From an uncultured Pseudomonadota bacterium (GTDB lineage Bacteria > SAR324 > NAC60-12): 9,860 bases of DNA. The stretch covers positions 1 to 9,860 of the forward strand of contig CAJXNF010000074.1 in assembly GCA_913056375.1 (NCBI GenBank). Reading direction: 5' to 3'. Made by a program: the position numbers and the translations under genes. Shown here one piece after another: positions 1 through 7,056 of the stretch (positions are counted from its first letter, which is position 1; each line of letters opens with the position of its first letter). The notes under the pieces are model-generated. The model searched no databases. It had not been told where the DNA came from and was given only the letters and a program-made list of their open reading frames with translations.

Positions 1-1
1 T

Positions 2-865
2 CCCTTTATCGACTGGACACCTTTCTTTCACGCTTGGGAGCTTCGGGGGCGCTTCCCCCAAGTCTTAGAGGATGAAAAAATTGGACAGGAAGCACAGAAA
101 CTATTCGACGATGCTCAACAAATTCTTAAGAAGATCCTAGACGAGAAAATGTTTCAGCCCTTAGCAGTTGCTGGATTTTTCCCTGCAAATTCAATCGGTG
201 ATGACATCATCGTTTTCAAAGATGATTCACGCTCAAAAATCCAAACCGTCTTTCATTGTCTGAGACAACAGGTTCCCAAAGACGGTTCACTGCCTCAGTA
301 CTCTCTTTCCGATTTCATCGCACCAATTGATTCTGGGAAAGCGGATTATCTTGGCGGTTTTGCAGTGACTACCGGTCATGAAGTTGAGGAGGCTGCTCAG
401 GCTTATACTCGTGAAAACGACGACTACAATGCCATCATGATCAAAGCACTGGCGGATCGCTTAGCAGAAGCTTTTGCAGAATATCTTCACATGCGTATGC
501 GTGAATGGTGGGGCTTTGGCAAAAGTGAGGCACTTTCCAAGGAGGATTTGATTGCTGAGAAATACCAAGGCATCCGCCCAGCTCCTGGTTATCCTGCTCA
601 ACCAGATCACACTGAAAAACCAATTCTGTTTGATCTCTTAAAAGTAAATGAACACACAGGAATTAGTCTTACAGAAAACTTAGCAATGTGGCCTGCCAGT
701 TCGGTCTGTGGTCTTTACTTTTCTCACCCACAATCACGCTATTTTGCAGTAGGCAGAATAGGCCAGGACCAAGTCGAGGATTACGCAAAAAGAAAACAAC
801 AACCTCTCTCTGAAATTGAACGCTGGCTGGGGCCTGTTCTGGGTTATGAACCAAAAGCTGCCTGA
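2..865 (+). CDS. metH: Cobalamin-dependent methionine synthase, C-terminal part (5' end outside window)
   Basis: The reading frame is open from base 2 with no start codon of its own, so this is the last 287 residues of a longer protein. It corresponds to the S-adenosylmethionine-binding reactivation domain of MetH. That domain binds SAM and, with a flavodoxin-type reductant, re-methylates cob(II)alamin when the cofactor becomes oxidised. Visible family motifs are an N-terminal FIDWTPFFHAWEL stretch, DYLGGFAVTTGHE, the helix LADRLAEAFAEYLH, the SAM-binding signature RPAPGYPAQPDHTEK (about 575-619), LTENLAMWPASSV and the C-terminal FSHPQSRYFAVGRI...QVEDYAKRK...ERWLGP. The E. coli protein has Cys where this one has Gln after RPAPGYPA; I regard this as ordinary variation. 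An internal ATG at 149 is not the real start, because homology continues upstream to the window edge. The gene is followed after 28 bp by metF, so the two are probably co-transcribed. Confidence 0.97.
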   Translation, partial: PFIDWTPFFHAWELRGRFPQVLEDEKIGQEAQKLFDDAQQILKKILDEKMFQPLAVAGFFPANSIGDDIIVFKDDSRSKIQTVFHCLRQQVPKDGSLPQYSLSDFIAPIDSGKADYLGGFAVTTGHEVEEAAQAYTRENDDYNAIMIKALADRLAEAFAEYLHMRMREWWGFGKSEALSKEDLIAEKYQGIRPAPGYPAQPDHTEKPILFDLLKVNEHTGISLTENLAMWPASSVCGLYFSHPQSRYFAVGRIGQDQVEDYAKRKQQPLSEIERWLGPVLGYEPKAA

Positions 866-893
866 CAAATAAAATTATAGTTGATTGAGCCCA

Positions 894-1814
894 ATGCGCA
901 TCATCGAGATGTATCATAATCGGCCATTCGTCTTTTCAATCGAGGTCTTCCCTCCTAAGACAGAAGATGGAATGGTGAATCTTCAAAAAAAGCTAAGAGC
1001 TTTTGCTGTATTCAAACCTGATTATATTTCCGTTACTTATGGTGCTGGAGGTGGCACAAGGCAAAACACTCAGCAACTTGCTGGCTTTATTGGCAATGAG
1101 CTAGGAATTGAGGTACTGGCCCACCTGACCTGCGTCAGTCACACCCGTAAGGATGTGATTCTCCTAAAGGAGCAATTTTTAAGTGAGGGTGTGGAAAACA
1201 TCATGGCGCTTCGTGGAGACCCACCCACTACTGAGAAAAAGTTTGAGCCAATGCCGGGAGGATACCGCTACGCAAGTGAATTAATCGAAGATCTTTCTCG
1301 AGATCGGCGTTTTGGAATTGGCGCAGCCGGCTATCCAGAAACTCATATTGACGCCATTAGTTCCCAAATGGATCGGTATTTCTTAAAACAGAAAATCGAA
1401 AGAGGAGCCGAATTCGTGATCAGTCAGTTTTTCTTGGAAAACCAGAAATTTTTAAATTGGCGTGATCAGTTGTATCGAGAGGGAGTAAGAATTCCTATGA
1501 TTCCCGGACTCATCTGTGCGCAATCTTCCAGCCAGATCCAGAGATTCGCAAAGATGTGTGGTTGCATGGTTCCAAGCGAACTCATTAAGAATTTAGAACG
1601 TTTTGAAGGAAATGCTGAAGATAGCCTAAAAGTCGGCTTAGATCACGCAGAAAAACAATTGAATGGTTTGATCAGAGAAGGGATTACAGGGGTACATCTA
1701 TACGCTCTCAACCGGTCCGAAGTTGTCAATGCTTTGGGACCAACGATGGTAGGTTTGAAGAGCAGAACGGACCTAAGATCAAGCTTAGAAAACGACGGTA
1801 GGCTTGGCTTCTGA
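894..1814 (+). CDS. metF: 5,10-methylenetetrahydrofolate reductase
   Basis: MetF is a FAD enzyme that reduces 5,10-methylene-THF to 5-methyl-THF, the methyl donor for the MetH reaction encoded just upstream. The protein is 306 residues from the ATG at 894, close to the usual size of about 300 for bacterial MetF. It is a single (beta/alpha)8 domain. Visible motifs are FSIEVFPPKT with the catalytic Glu at 17, YISVTYGAGGG, LAHLTC, MALRGDPP with the flavin-site Asp at 109, GAAGYPETH, FVISQFFLEN with the folate-site Gln at 178, MIPGL and a C-terminal GVHLYALNRSE. The start is uncertain: the frame opens at TTG 885 and another ATG lies at 909. No site has a good Shine-Dalgarno; 894 has a weak TGAG a few bases upstream and gives a normal N-terminus. 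The last 30 bp overlap the 3' end of the minus-strand gene that follows. Confidence 0.96.
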   Translation: MRIIEMYHNRPFVFSIEVFPPKTEDGMVNLQKKLRAFAVFKPDYISVTYGAGGGTRQNTQQLAGFIGNELGIEVLAHLTCVSHTRKDVILLKEQFLSEGVENIMALRGDPPTTEKKFEPMPGGYRYASELIEDLSRDRRFGIGAAGYPETHIDAISSQMDRYFLKQKIERGAEFVISQFFLENQKFLNWRDQLYREGVRIPMIPGLICAQSSSQIQRFAKMCGCMVPSELIKNLERFEGNAEDSLKVGLDHAEKQLNGLIREGITGVHLYALNRSEVVNALGPTMVGLKSRTDLRSSLENDGRLGF

Positions 1815-2546
1815 CAGTGCAATCTCAATCATTTCTCGGAAACGTGATCTATTTGGGAAGCCACTTGTCTGGAGATAATCATCGGCAGTCAAAGTTTGAC
1901 TAACCTCTAAGTATTTTCCCCGCACTTTCATGCTTTCGCCCTCTTTTTTCAGTGTCTTGATCTTACAGCGATATTTCAACTCAAGGTTTTCATCCACCAT
2001 TCTCAGGTAACACATTACATGCTCTAAATTCGGAAATTCCCGACTGCCTGTTGGCGGATCTAGCTGGACTTCTGTCCATCCATCTTTGAATTTGGGGCTT
2101 CTCTGAACGAACTGGAATTGAGTTGAAAAGGTTTGGAGAAAACTCTGAAGTAGCTCCATCATCTTTACAGGCACATCCAATCTGCCTCCACGATCCAACA
2201 CATCTTCTCCCCCAAAAAGTAGAAACAAACTACCGCTCTTATCTGTGATTGGTGCATCGCTAGGCAAATTAAACCGCCAATTGAACGACAATTGCTGATT
2301 GCCATCCAAACTCAGGTCCTTCTGAATATTTTCTCGATGTAGCATCTCCCAGCAATCCTCTTCACCAGCCTTAACCTTCTTAAAATTTCCGTAAGCTAGA
2401 AGTACATCTACAGTGTTGGTTATCACTTTCTCCTCATTCATATTTCGAATGGAGAGTTTCCCTTCGATAGCTTCTCCCTGAAGCCATTCTTCTTTGGCAG
2501 TCAGAAGTTTGTATTCAAGGGGCCTATCAAAAAATGTACTTCGCAT
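1785..2546 (-). CDS. Uncharacterised protein, possibly arrestin-like/Spo0M-like beta-sandwich
   Basis: The product is a 253-residue, soluble-looking protein with no signal peptide or membrane segment, so it is probably cytoplasmic. I do not recognise it with certainty. The N-terminal half alternates hydrophobic and polar residues like a beta-sandwich. It has LQGEAIEGKLSIRN near 22-35, an NWRFNLPSDAPIT segment near 89-101, and GSLFLLFGGED followed by DRGGRLDVPV near 105-127. This layout (a 'demand more, then strengthen' strand pair, a WxFxLP strand, then a ligand-like loop and a VPV strand) recalls arrestin/Spo0M-type folds; that assignment is inference from pattern only. The C-terminal half (130-253) is mixed, with a helix at 128-142 and a charged region LKKEGESMKVRGKYLEV. 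The start ATG has only a weak purine-rich AAAGAA upstream. The gene is divergent from leuB across 204 bp and convergent with metF, overlapping it by 30 bp. The coding call is better supported than the function. Confidence 0.72.
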   Translation of the reverse strand: MRSTFFDRPLEYKLLTAKEEWLQGEAIEGKLSIRNMNEEKVITNTVDVLLAYGNFKKVKAGEEDCWEMLHRENIQKDLSLDGNQQLSFNWRFNLPSDAPITDKSGSLFLLFGGEDVLDRGGRLDVPVKMMELLQSFLQTFSTQFQFVQRSPKFKDGWTEVQLDPPTGSREFPNLEHVMCYLRMVDENLELKYRCKIKTLKKEGESMKVRGKYLEVSQTLTADDYLQTSGFPNRSRFREMIEIALSEAKPTVVF

Positions 2547-2597
2547 GATTCTTTAAATTGATTTTGTAATGAGGAATTTAAAAAAGTAGATTTGTAA

Positions 2598-2616
2598 CAC
2601 TCAGGCTTGCTGAGTG
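2598..2616. repeat. Perfect 7-bp inverted repeat in the divergent leuB upstream region
   Basis: The arms CACTCAG (2598-2604) and CTGAGTG (2610-2616) are exact reverse complements around a 5-nt centre, GCTTG. It is not placed after any gene, since both neighbours read away from it. A transcription terminator is therefore unlikely, and a dimeric regulator's operator is the more natural reading. Neither side has a clear T-tract. The identity of any binding protein is unknown. Confidence 0.6.
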
Positions 2617-2635
2617 AAAAGCTGGCAAATAAAAT
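2598..2635 (+). promoter_or_regulatory. Possible sigma70-type promoter with overlapping palindrome upstream of leuB
   Basis: TTGCTG at 2607-2612 and TAAAAT at 2630-2635 are separated by 17 bp. The -10 box matches five of six consensus bases and the -35 box matches three. Transcription would begin near 2642 and give leuB an untranslated leader of roughly 110 nt. The perfect inverted repeat CACTCAG-GCTTG-CTGAGTG at 2598-2616 covers the -35 box, a position where a bound regulator would affect initiation. The gap is divergent, so the repeat could also act on the minus-strand gene. This is a reading by eye without experimental support. Confidence 0.33.
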
Positions 2636-2750
2636 ATCGATCACTGGTGTTGCAAATTACATTCGCAGATTGCAGGATAACATCCTTGTGGCTTTAGACT
2701 TACTAAAAAAAATTTTCAATTAGTTGACCATTTGGTTGTAAAGGAAGCAA

Positions 2751-3824
2751 ATGTCGAAGAATATTGTCATCACTCCAGGTGACGGAATTGGGAAAGAGGT
2801 CACTGTTCAGGCACGCAAAGTCATGGAATACATGGCAAAGCGCTTCCAGCTAATGCTTGAATTCACTGAAGTGCCAATCGGAGGTACTGCTTATGATTTA
2901 ACAGGAACACCACTACCTGACGAAACCCTCCAAGCTTGTAAAGCAGCAGATGCCATTCTTTTAGGCGCTGTGGGAGGACCTCAGTGGGAAGCTCTTGACT
3001 ACTCAGTCCGACCAGAGAGAGCATTACTCGGACTACGAGGAGAATTGCAGCTTTATGCTAACCTACGACCAGCTCAAATCTATGGAGAATTGGTTGGAGC
3101 ATCTACACTGAAGCCCGAAGTTGTTGATGGTGCTGACATCATGGTCATTCGTGAATTGACTGGGGGTATTTATTTTGGAAAGCCGAAAGGAGTTGAGATC
3201 CGGAACGGAGAGCGAGTTGGTTTCAATACTCTAGTCTATTCTGAGTCTGAAATTCGACGAATTGCCAAGGTTGGCTTTGAGACTGCGCAGAAACGTAGCG
3301 GTCGCTTGACATCCGTAGACAAGGCCAATGTGCTAGAGGCCACAGAATTATGGCGTAACGTTGTCCAGGAAGTTCACAATGACTATCCCGACGTAGAGCT
3401 AAGCCATATGTATGTTGATAACGCTGCCATGCAATTGATTAGAGCACCAAAGCAATTCGATACGATTGTGACCACCAACATGTTTGGCGACATTTTAAGT
3501 GACGCAGCTGCAATGATCACTGGCTCAATTGGCATGCTCCCATCTGCAAGTCTTGGAGGAAAGGTCGGCCTATATGAGCCTGTGCATGGCTCGGCACCAG
3601 ATATTGCTGGGCAAGACTTGGCAAATCCACTTGCAACAATCCTTTCTGTAGGGATGCTTTTCCGTTACTCCCTTGACCTTCGCGAGGCAGATGAACTGAT
3701 TCAAAAAGCGGTTGAAACCACGATCAAAACCTACCGGACCGCTGACATCATGGCAGAAGGGAAAACAAGCGTTGGTTGTCAGAGGATGGGAGAGGAAGTG
3801 ATCAAAAGCTTAGAACAGATCTAA
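2751..3824 (+). CDS. leuB: 3-isopropylmalate dehydrogenase
   Basis: LeuB is the cytoplasmic NAD+-dependent enzyme that oxidises and decarboxylates 3-isopropylmalate to 2-oxoisocaproate, the third enzyme of leucine biosynthesis. At 357 residues it has the normal family length. It begins with the ITPGDGIGKEV dehydrogenase motif and has LLGAVGGPQWE at 71-80, which is typical of LeuB. The substrate-binding region RPERALLGLRGELQLYANLRP contains the expected arginines (96, 106), with a third at 134. The catalytic Tyr is in GGIYFG (141) and the catalytic Lys in SVDKANVLE (191). The metal-binding aspartates are 223, 247 and 251, the last two within the family signature NMFGDILSDAAAMITGSIGM (243-262). 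YEPVHGSAPDIAGQ follows. The start is supported by AAGGAAG seven or so bases before the ATG. It stands without leuA, leuC or leuD in this window, so the pathway genes are apparently dispersed or begin elsewhere. Confidence 0.98.
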   Translation: MSKNIVITPGDGIGKEVTVQARKVMEYMAKRFQLMLEFTEVPIGGTAYDLTGTPLPDETLQACKAADAILLGAVGGPQWEALDYSVRPERALLGLRGELQLYANLRPAQIYGELVGASTLKPEVVDGADIMVIRELTGGIYFGKPKGVEIRNGERVGFNTLVYSESEIRRIAKVGFETAQKRSGRLTSVDKANVLEATELWRNVVQEVHNDYPDVELSHMYVDNAAMQLIRAPKQFDTIVTTNMFGDILSDAAAMITGSIGMLPSASLGGKVGLYEPVHGSAPDIAGQDLANPLATILSVGMLFRYSLDLREADELIQKAVETTIKTYRTADIMAEGKTSVGCQRMGEEVIKSLEQI

Positions 3825-3850
3825 TTTTCCACCATCACCTTAGATGAAAA

Positions 3851-3884
3851 CCTGTGCCTTCCTGAATGAGCTTCGAGGCACAGG
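3851..3884 (+). terminator. Strong hairpin between leuB and the channel gene (terminator-like, no T-tract on + strand)
   Basis: CCTGTGCCT (3851-3859) and AGGCACAGG (3876-3884) form a perfect 9-bp stem with a 16-nt loop, 26 bp after the leuB stop. On the + strand the stem is followed by ACTCCTCAAG, not a run of T, so it is not a classical intrinsic terminator for leuB. It could be an mRNA 3'-end stabiliser or help Rho-dependent ending. On the minus strand the stem is followed by TTTTC, so it could stop antisense transcription. The function is inferred; the inverted repeat itself is certain. Confidence 0.45.
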
Positions 3885-3921
3885 ACTCCTCAAGATAATT
3901 ACCATCTATCAGTAACAAAAC

Positions 3922-5886
3922 ATGTCGCAAAATCGCTACAACTGGGATGAGCGTTTCCGTTATTGGCTAGACAGCTTCATGTCTAAAGGTGGAACATCCG
4001 TTTTCCTATCCCTCTTGTTTTTATTTTTTGTAGCTTTTGTAGTGATGGGAACGCTTCGTTTTGTTGTGTTCCTTATTTTTCCTGATGAAACAATTGAGGA
4101 TGGGACCTTCCTGCTATGGCACGCGTTCTTTCAGATTATCGATTCTGGCTCCCTAGCAGAATTAGATGCAGGGTCGAACTTTCCTGGAAAGCTTGTCGCG
4201 ATCATAACGATCTTCATAGGCTTGGTTCTATTTTCGAGCATGGTGGCGTTCATCACTCAAGAATTTGAAAATCGCATATCCACACTCAAGAAAGGCAAGA
4301 GCCAAGTCCTTGAAGAAGATCATGTCCTGATTGTTGGCTTTAGTGAGAGAGTGATTGAGATCATTAAAGAATTAATTGTAGCCAATGAATCAGACTCCGG
4401 AGTCGTGGTTATCGTCGCGGAGATGGATAAAGAGGCAATGGATGACTATCTTCGGGATTCTATCCAAGACTTCAAAACTACCAAAATCATCACGAGAAGT
4501 GGTTCCACCACTAGCATCAGAAATCTCAAAGGTGTTGGCATTCAGCATGCCCACTCAGTGGTCGTCCTCAATAATGCAAAGTCTTCAGACAGCAACGAAA
4601 CAAAGGAATTGGCTGATGCGAGAGTTATTAAGACCATCATGGCAGTAGTCGCTGCAAAGGGGGAGGAAACCCCGCCTGTCATTGCTGAAATTTATATTGA
4701 GCGCTACCGACTTCTCGCAGAAACGATCGTACAAGGAAAAGTTACGACAATGAATGAGGCTGACATTCTTGCACGGATGTTAGTGCAGACCTCACGTAAT
4801 AAGGGTCTGGCGATGGTATATGCAGATCTAGTCGGCTTTGAAGGCAATGAATTTTATTTTTTCAAACCTGACGAGGGATGGAACGGCGTAAACTTCGGTG
4901 ACCTGCAATTTCAATTTATGGAAAGTGTACCTCTGGGATTACGTCTCCCAACTGGTAAGATTTTGCTGAATCCATCCCGAGAACGTATTCTCCAAGAAGA
5001 AGATGAAATTGTTGTTCTGGCAGAAGATGATTCAACTATAAACTTCTCGTCTGAAAGAGTTTTTGAACCTAAGGTTCACCCCTACAGTGATCTAAGAAAG
5101 GTAATTCCCGAAGAGCATCACCTGATTGTAGGGTGGAATAATAAGGCACCAATTGTACTTAGTGAATACGCAGGCTACATGGCACCTGGATCCTCTGTCG
5201 ACCTCCTAATCGAAGCGAACGCAGATCCTGAAATTCGCAAAGACTTTGAGAAAATTGCAAGTCAATTCCCAGATGTTCAAATGAACTTTAATGAAATCGA
5301 TTTTCAGTCAGAGGAAGAGCTCGACAACCTAGGACTACCTGGCTATACAACCGTCTCAATCTTGGCTGGAAGTGGGGATGAGGCTGAAGAGATTGATGCC
5401 CGAACGATTATGCGTCTCCTGCAGATACGTAACATTTTCAAAGAAGCTGAAAAAAGTAGTGGTGTTCCCACAGAAACCAAATTGATTAGTGAAATCGTCA
5501 ACTCTGAAAATACTGAGCTGATTGTTCAAGTTGGTGTAAAGGACTTTTTAATATCCAACCAGTTCGTCTCAAGAATCTTTGCCCAAGTAGCTCTCGAAAA
5601 AGACGTAATGCATGTCTATGATGATCTTTTCCAAAAGGAAGGGAGCGAGATTTATATCAAGCCCATAGACCTTTATTTCGAGCAGCCCGAGGGTCTGAAT
5701 GTCACTTTTGCAGACTGCGTATTGGCGGCTCAACAGAGGGATGAGGTGTGCTTTGGAATCAAGCTGGGGCGGCAGGAAACCGAGATAGAACACAATTTTG
5801 GCATTTATATCATCCCACCAAAGGATAGACACTACACTTTAAGAGATGATGATGCGCTAATTGTCCTAGCTGAAGAAGAAGATTAG
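3922..5886 (+). CDS. CASTOR/POLLUX (DMI1)-like two-TM cation channel with tandem RCK-type domains
   Basis: The product is a 654-residue inner-membrane ion channel subunit. Residues about 25-53 form a first membrane helix, 62-84 a pore-helix and filter region (HAFFQIIDSGSLAELDAGSN), and 88-113 a second helix. A positively charged linker (ENRISTLKKGKSQVLEEDH) leads into a Rossmann-like RCK domain at about 133-245 (HVLIVGFSERVIEIIKELIVANE). Its C-lobe spans 285-370 and ends EDEIVVLAEDD. A second RCK-like domain (HHLIVGWNNKAP at 399-410 onward) is followed by a C-lobe ending DDDALIVLAEEED. The filter lacks the TVGYG motif of potassium channels. This architecture, with 'VANE' after the first helix, matches the CASTOR/POLLUX/DMI1 family, whose plant members are nuclear-envelope cation channels. 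Bacterial homologues exist but their ion and role are poorly known. There is no clear Shine-Dalgarno; an in-frame TAA at 3913 excludes a longer start. The stop lies 3 bp from the convergent porin gene. Confidence 0.87.
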   Translation: MSQNRYNWDERFRYWLDSFMSKGGTSVFLSLLFLFFVAFVVMGTLRFVVFLIFPDETIEDGTFLLWHAFFQIIDSGSLAELDAGSNFPGKLVAIITIFIGLVLFSSMVAFITQEFENRISTLKKGKSQVLEEDHVLIVGFSERVIEIIKELIVANESDSGVVVIVAEMDKEAMDDYLRDSIQDFKTTKIITRSGSTTSIRNLKGVGIQHAHSVVVLNNAKSSDSNETKELADARVIKTIMAVVAAKGEETPPVIAEIYIERYRLLAETIVQGKVTTMNEADILARMLVQTSRNKGLAMVYADLVGFEGNEFYFFKPDEGWNGVNFGDLQFQFMESVPLGLRLPTGKILLNPSRERILQEEDEIVVLAEDDSTINFSSERVFEPKVHPYSDLRKVIPEEHHLIVGWNNKAPIVLSEYAGYMAPGSSVDLLIEANADPEIRKDFEKIASQFPDVQMNFNEIDFQSEEELDNLGLPGYTTVSILAGSGDEAEEIDARTIMRLLQIRNIFKEAEKSSGVPTETKLISEIVNSENTELIVQVGVKDFLISNQFVSRIFAQVALEKDVMHVYDDLFQKEGSEIYIKPIDLYFEQPEGLNVTFADCVLAAQQRDEVCFGIKLGRQETEIEHNFGIYIIPPKDRHYTLRDDDALIVLAEEED

Positions 5887-5889
5887 ACC

Positions 5890-7002
5890 CTAGAATCTTG
5901 CGCTCAGTCCCATGTTGAGAAGATACTGATTGAACGCCCCAGCATTTACCTTCCAGTTTTGAAACGCCCCCAATGCATGGATTCTGAGACGCTCGTCTGT
6001 TGTAGGGTAAACCTCGATTCCCGCGCTAATTTCGTTACGGTAATCCAGAAAAGCACCATTCAATCTTGATTCAGAAACCATATCATAGGTCCACTTGGCA
6101 AATGGAATTGGACTTTGAACAGGTTTGGTTTTTGGATCAATACGATATTCCAAGGCAACCGTGCTTGCCTCCCTTTCAATCGATTTATTTGCTGGGGAAA
6201 TTCCATAATAACTACCGTGAATCAAATCTAGATCCAGATAGGCTTCTGCAAAATTGAGCCTGGTTCCTGCGGAAATCAATTGCTCTGGCACTAAGCATTT
6301 CAAGTCACTGCAAGAATCAACTGGCTTTTCACTCTTCTTCGGGAAGAAACCCACCTGCAATGTAGGCTCAAGCAGACCGGATCCCAGCACACCATACCAA
6401 GCTGCGTTGTATCCAAGGTTTTGATCACTTTTGCCATTGCCTTGAGGCTGATTGACAAGTTGGAGCACTCCATATTGCGGGACTTCATTTCCTCGGAATC
6501 TGAATTCCTGAATCAACCCAAGCCCAACTTCATACAAGTTTTGAATTCTCTCTCCCTGGATTGAATAGCGGTACACGTCCAAACCATTATTCATCCCCTC
6601 TCGACCACCCTGCAAAACGAATTGCTTACCGATTTTCAAATCGAGATCAGTCCCAACACGATATTCTACAAAAAAGTACTCCAGACTACTTTGGGTACCA
6701 TCGGCGTGGCCAGATTCATCGAGATTTGCATCTAGGCTTAGTCGGAGACGATAGCTAAATGCTTCACCTAGTCCCCCCCTAACATTCACGTTGCCCCGAT
6801 CTAGGCGAAAGCCCAATCGAGTTTGTTCTTTACCATCGTCAAACTTCAGTGTTTTTGCGTCGTATTCTGCATCCTGGGTCTGTATCTGGAAACTAGTTCT
6901 GAATTCAAGATCTACTTCTGGATAATCTTGAGCATGAACTTGTTGGAAAAAACCCCAGATCAGAAAGATAGAAATTTGTGAGTAAATTATTGAACGAAAC
7001 AT
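5890..7002 (-). CDS. Outer-membrane beta-barrel porin, OprP/OprO (phosphate-selective porin) type
   Basis: The 370-residue precursor has a signal peptide, a short basic start followed by a hydrophobic core, with likely cleavage after VHA (residue 24) before QDYPEV. The mature part is built of alternating-residue amphipathic strands and ends in Phe, the usual C-terminal signal for the BAM machinery. RLGFRLDRGNVNVRGGLGEAF, YRLRLSLDANLD and the strand pair LEYFFVEYRVG/LDLKIGKQFVLQGG follow the order seen in OprP/OprO-like porins. 'Phosphate-selective' is the family name; the substrate cannot be read from the sequence. Cys231 and Cys236 lie in a loop-like stretch (PVDSCSDLKCLV) and could form a surface disulfide. 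A strong GAGGAG lies 5 nt before the ATG. The gene sits 54 bp downstream of manC on the same strand and may be co-transcribed with it. Its stop is 3 bp from the convergent channel gene, leaving no room for a terminator between them. Confidence 0.85.
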   Translation of the reverse strand: MFRSIIYSQISIFLIWGFFQQVHAQDYPEVDLEFRTSFQIQTQDAEYDAKTLKFDDGKEQTRLGFRLDRGNVNVRGGLGEAFSYRLRLSLDANLDESGHADGTQSSLEYFFVEYRVGTDLDLKIGKQFVLQGGREGMNNGLDVYRYSIQGERIQNLYEVGLGLIQEFRFRGNEVPQYGVLQLVNQPQGNGKSDQNLGYNAAWYGVLGSGLLEPTLQVGFFPKKSEKPVDSCSDLKCLVPEQLISAGTRLNFAEAYLDLDLIHGSYYGISPANKSIEREASTVALEYRIDPKTKPVQSPIPFAKWTYDMVSESRLNGAFLDYRNEISAGIEVYPTTDERLRIHALGAFQNWKVNAGAFNQYLLNMGLSARF

Positions 7003-7056
7003 TCTTGCTCCTCAAAGAAATGTATAGAAAGATTCAAACTCAATGTTTTCTTTTAT

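Noticed and set aside
149..865. ATG at 149 as the start of a separate 238-residue gene
   Set aside because: MetH homology (FIDWTPFFHAWEL) continues in the same frame upstream to the window edge, so this is an internal Met.
885..893. TTG 885 as the start of metF
   Set aside because: It has no ribosome-binding site and adds only three residues before an ATG; 894 seems more likely, though it is not certain.
2721..2738. ACCATTTGGT near the leuB start as a hairpin or operator
   Set aside because: The arms are only 4 bp with a 2-nt centre, too short to fold and too common to call as a site.
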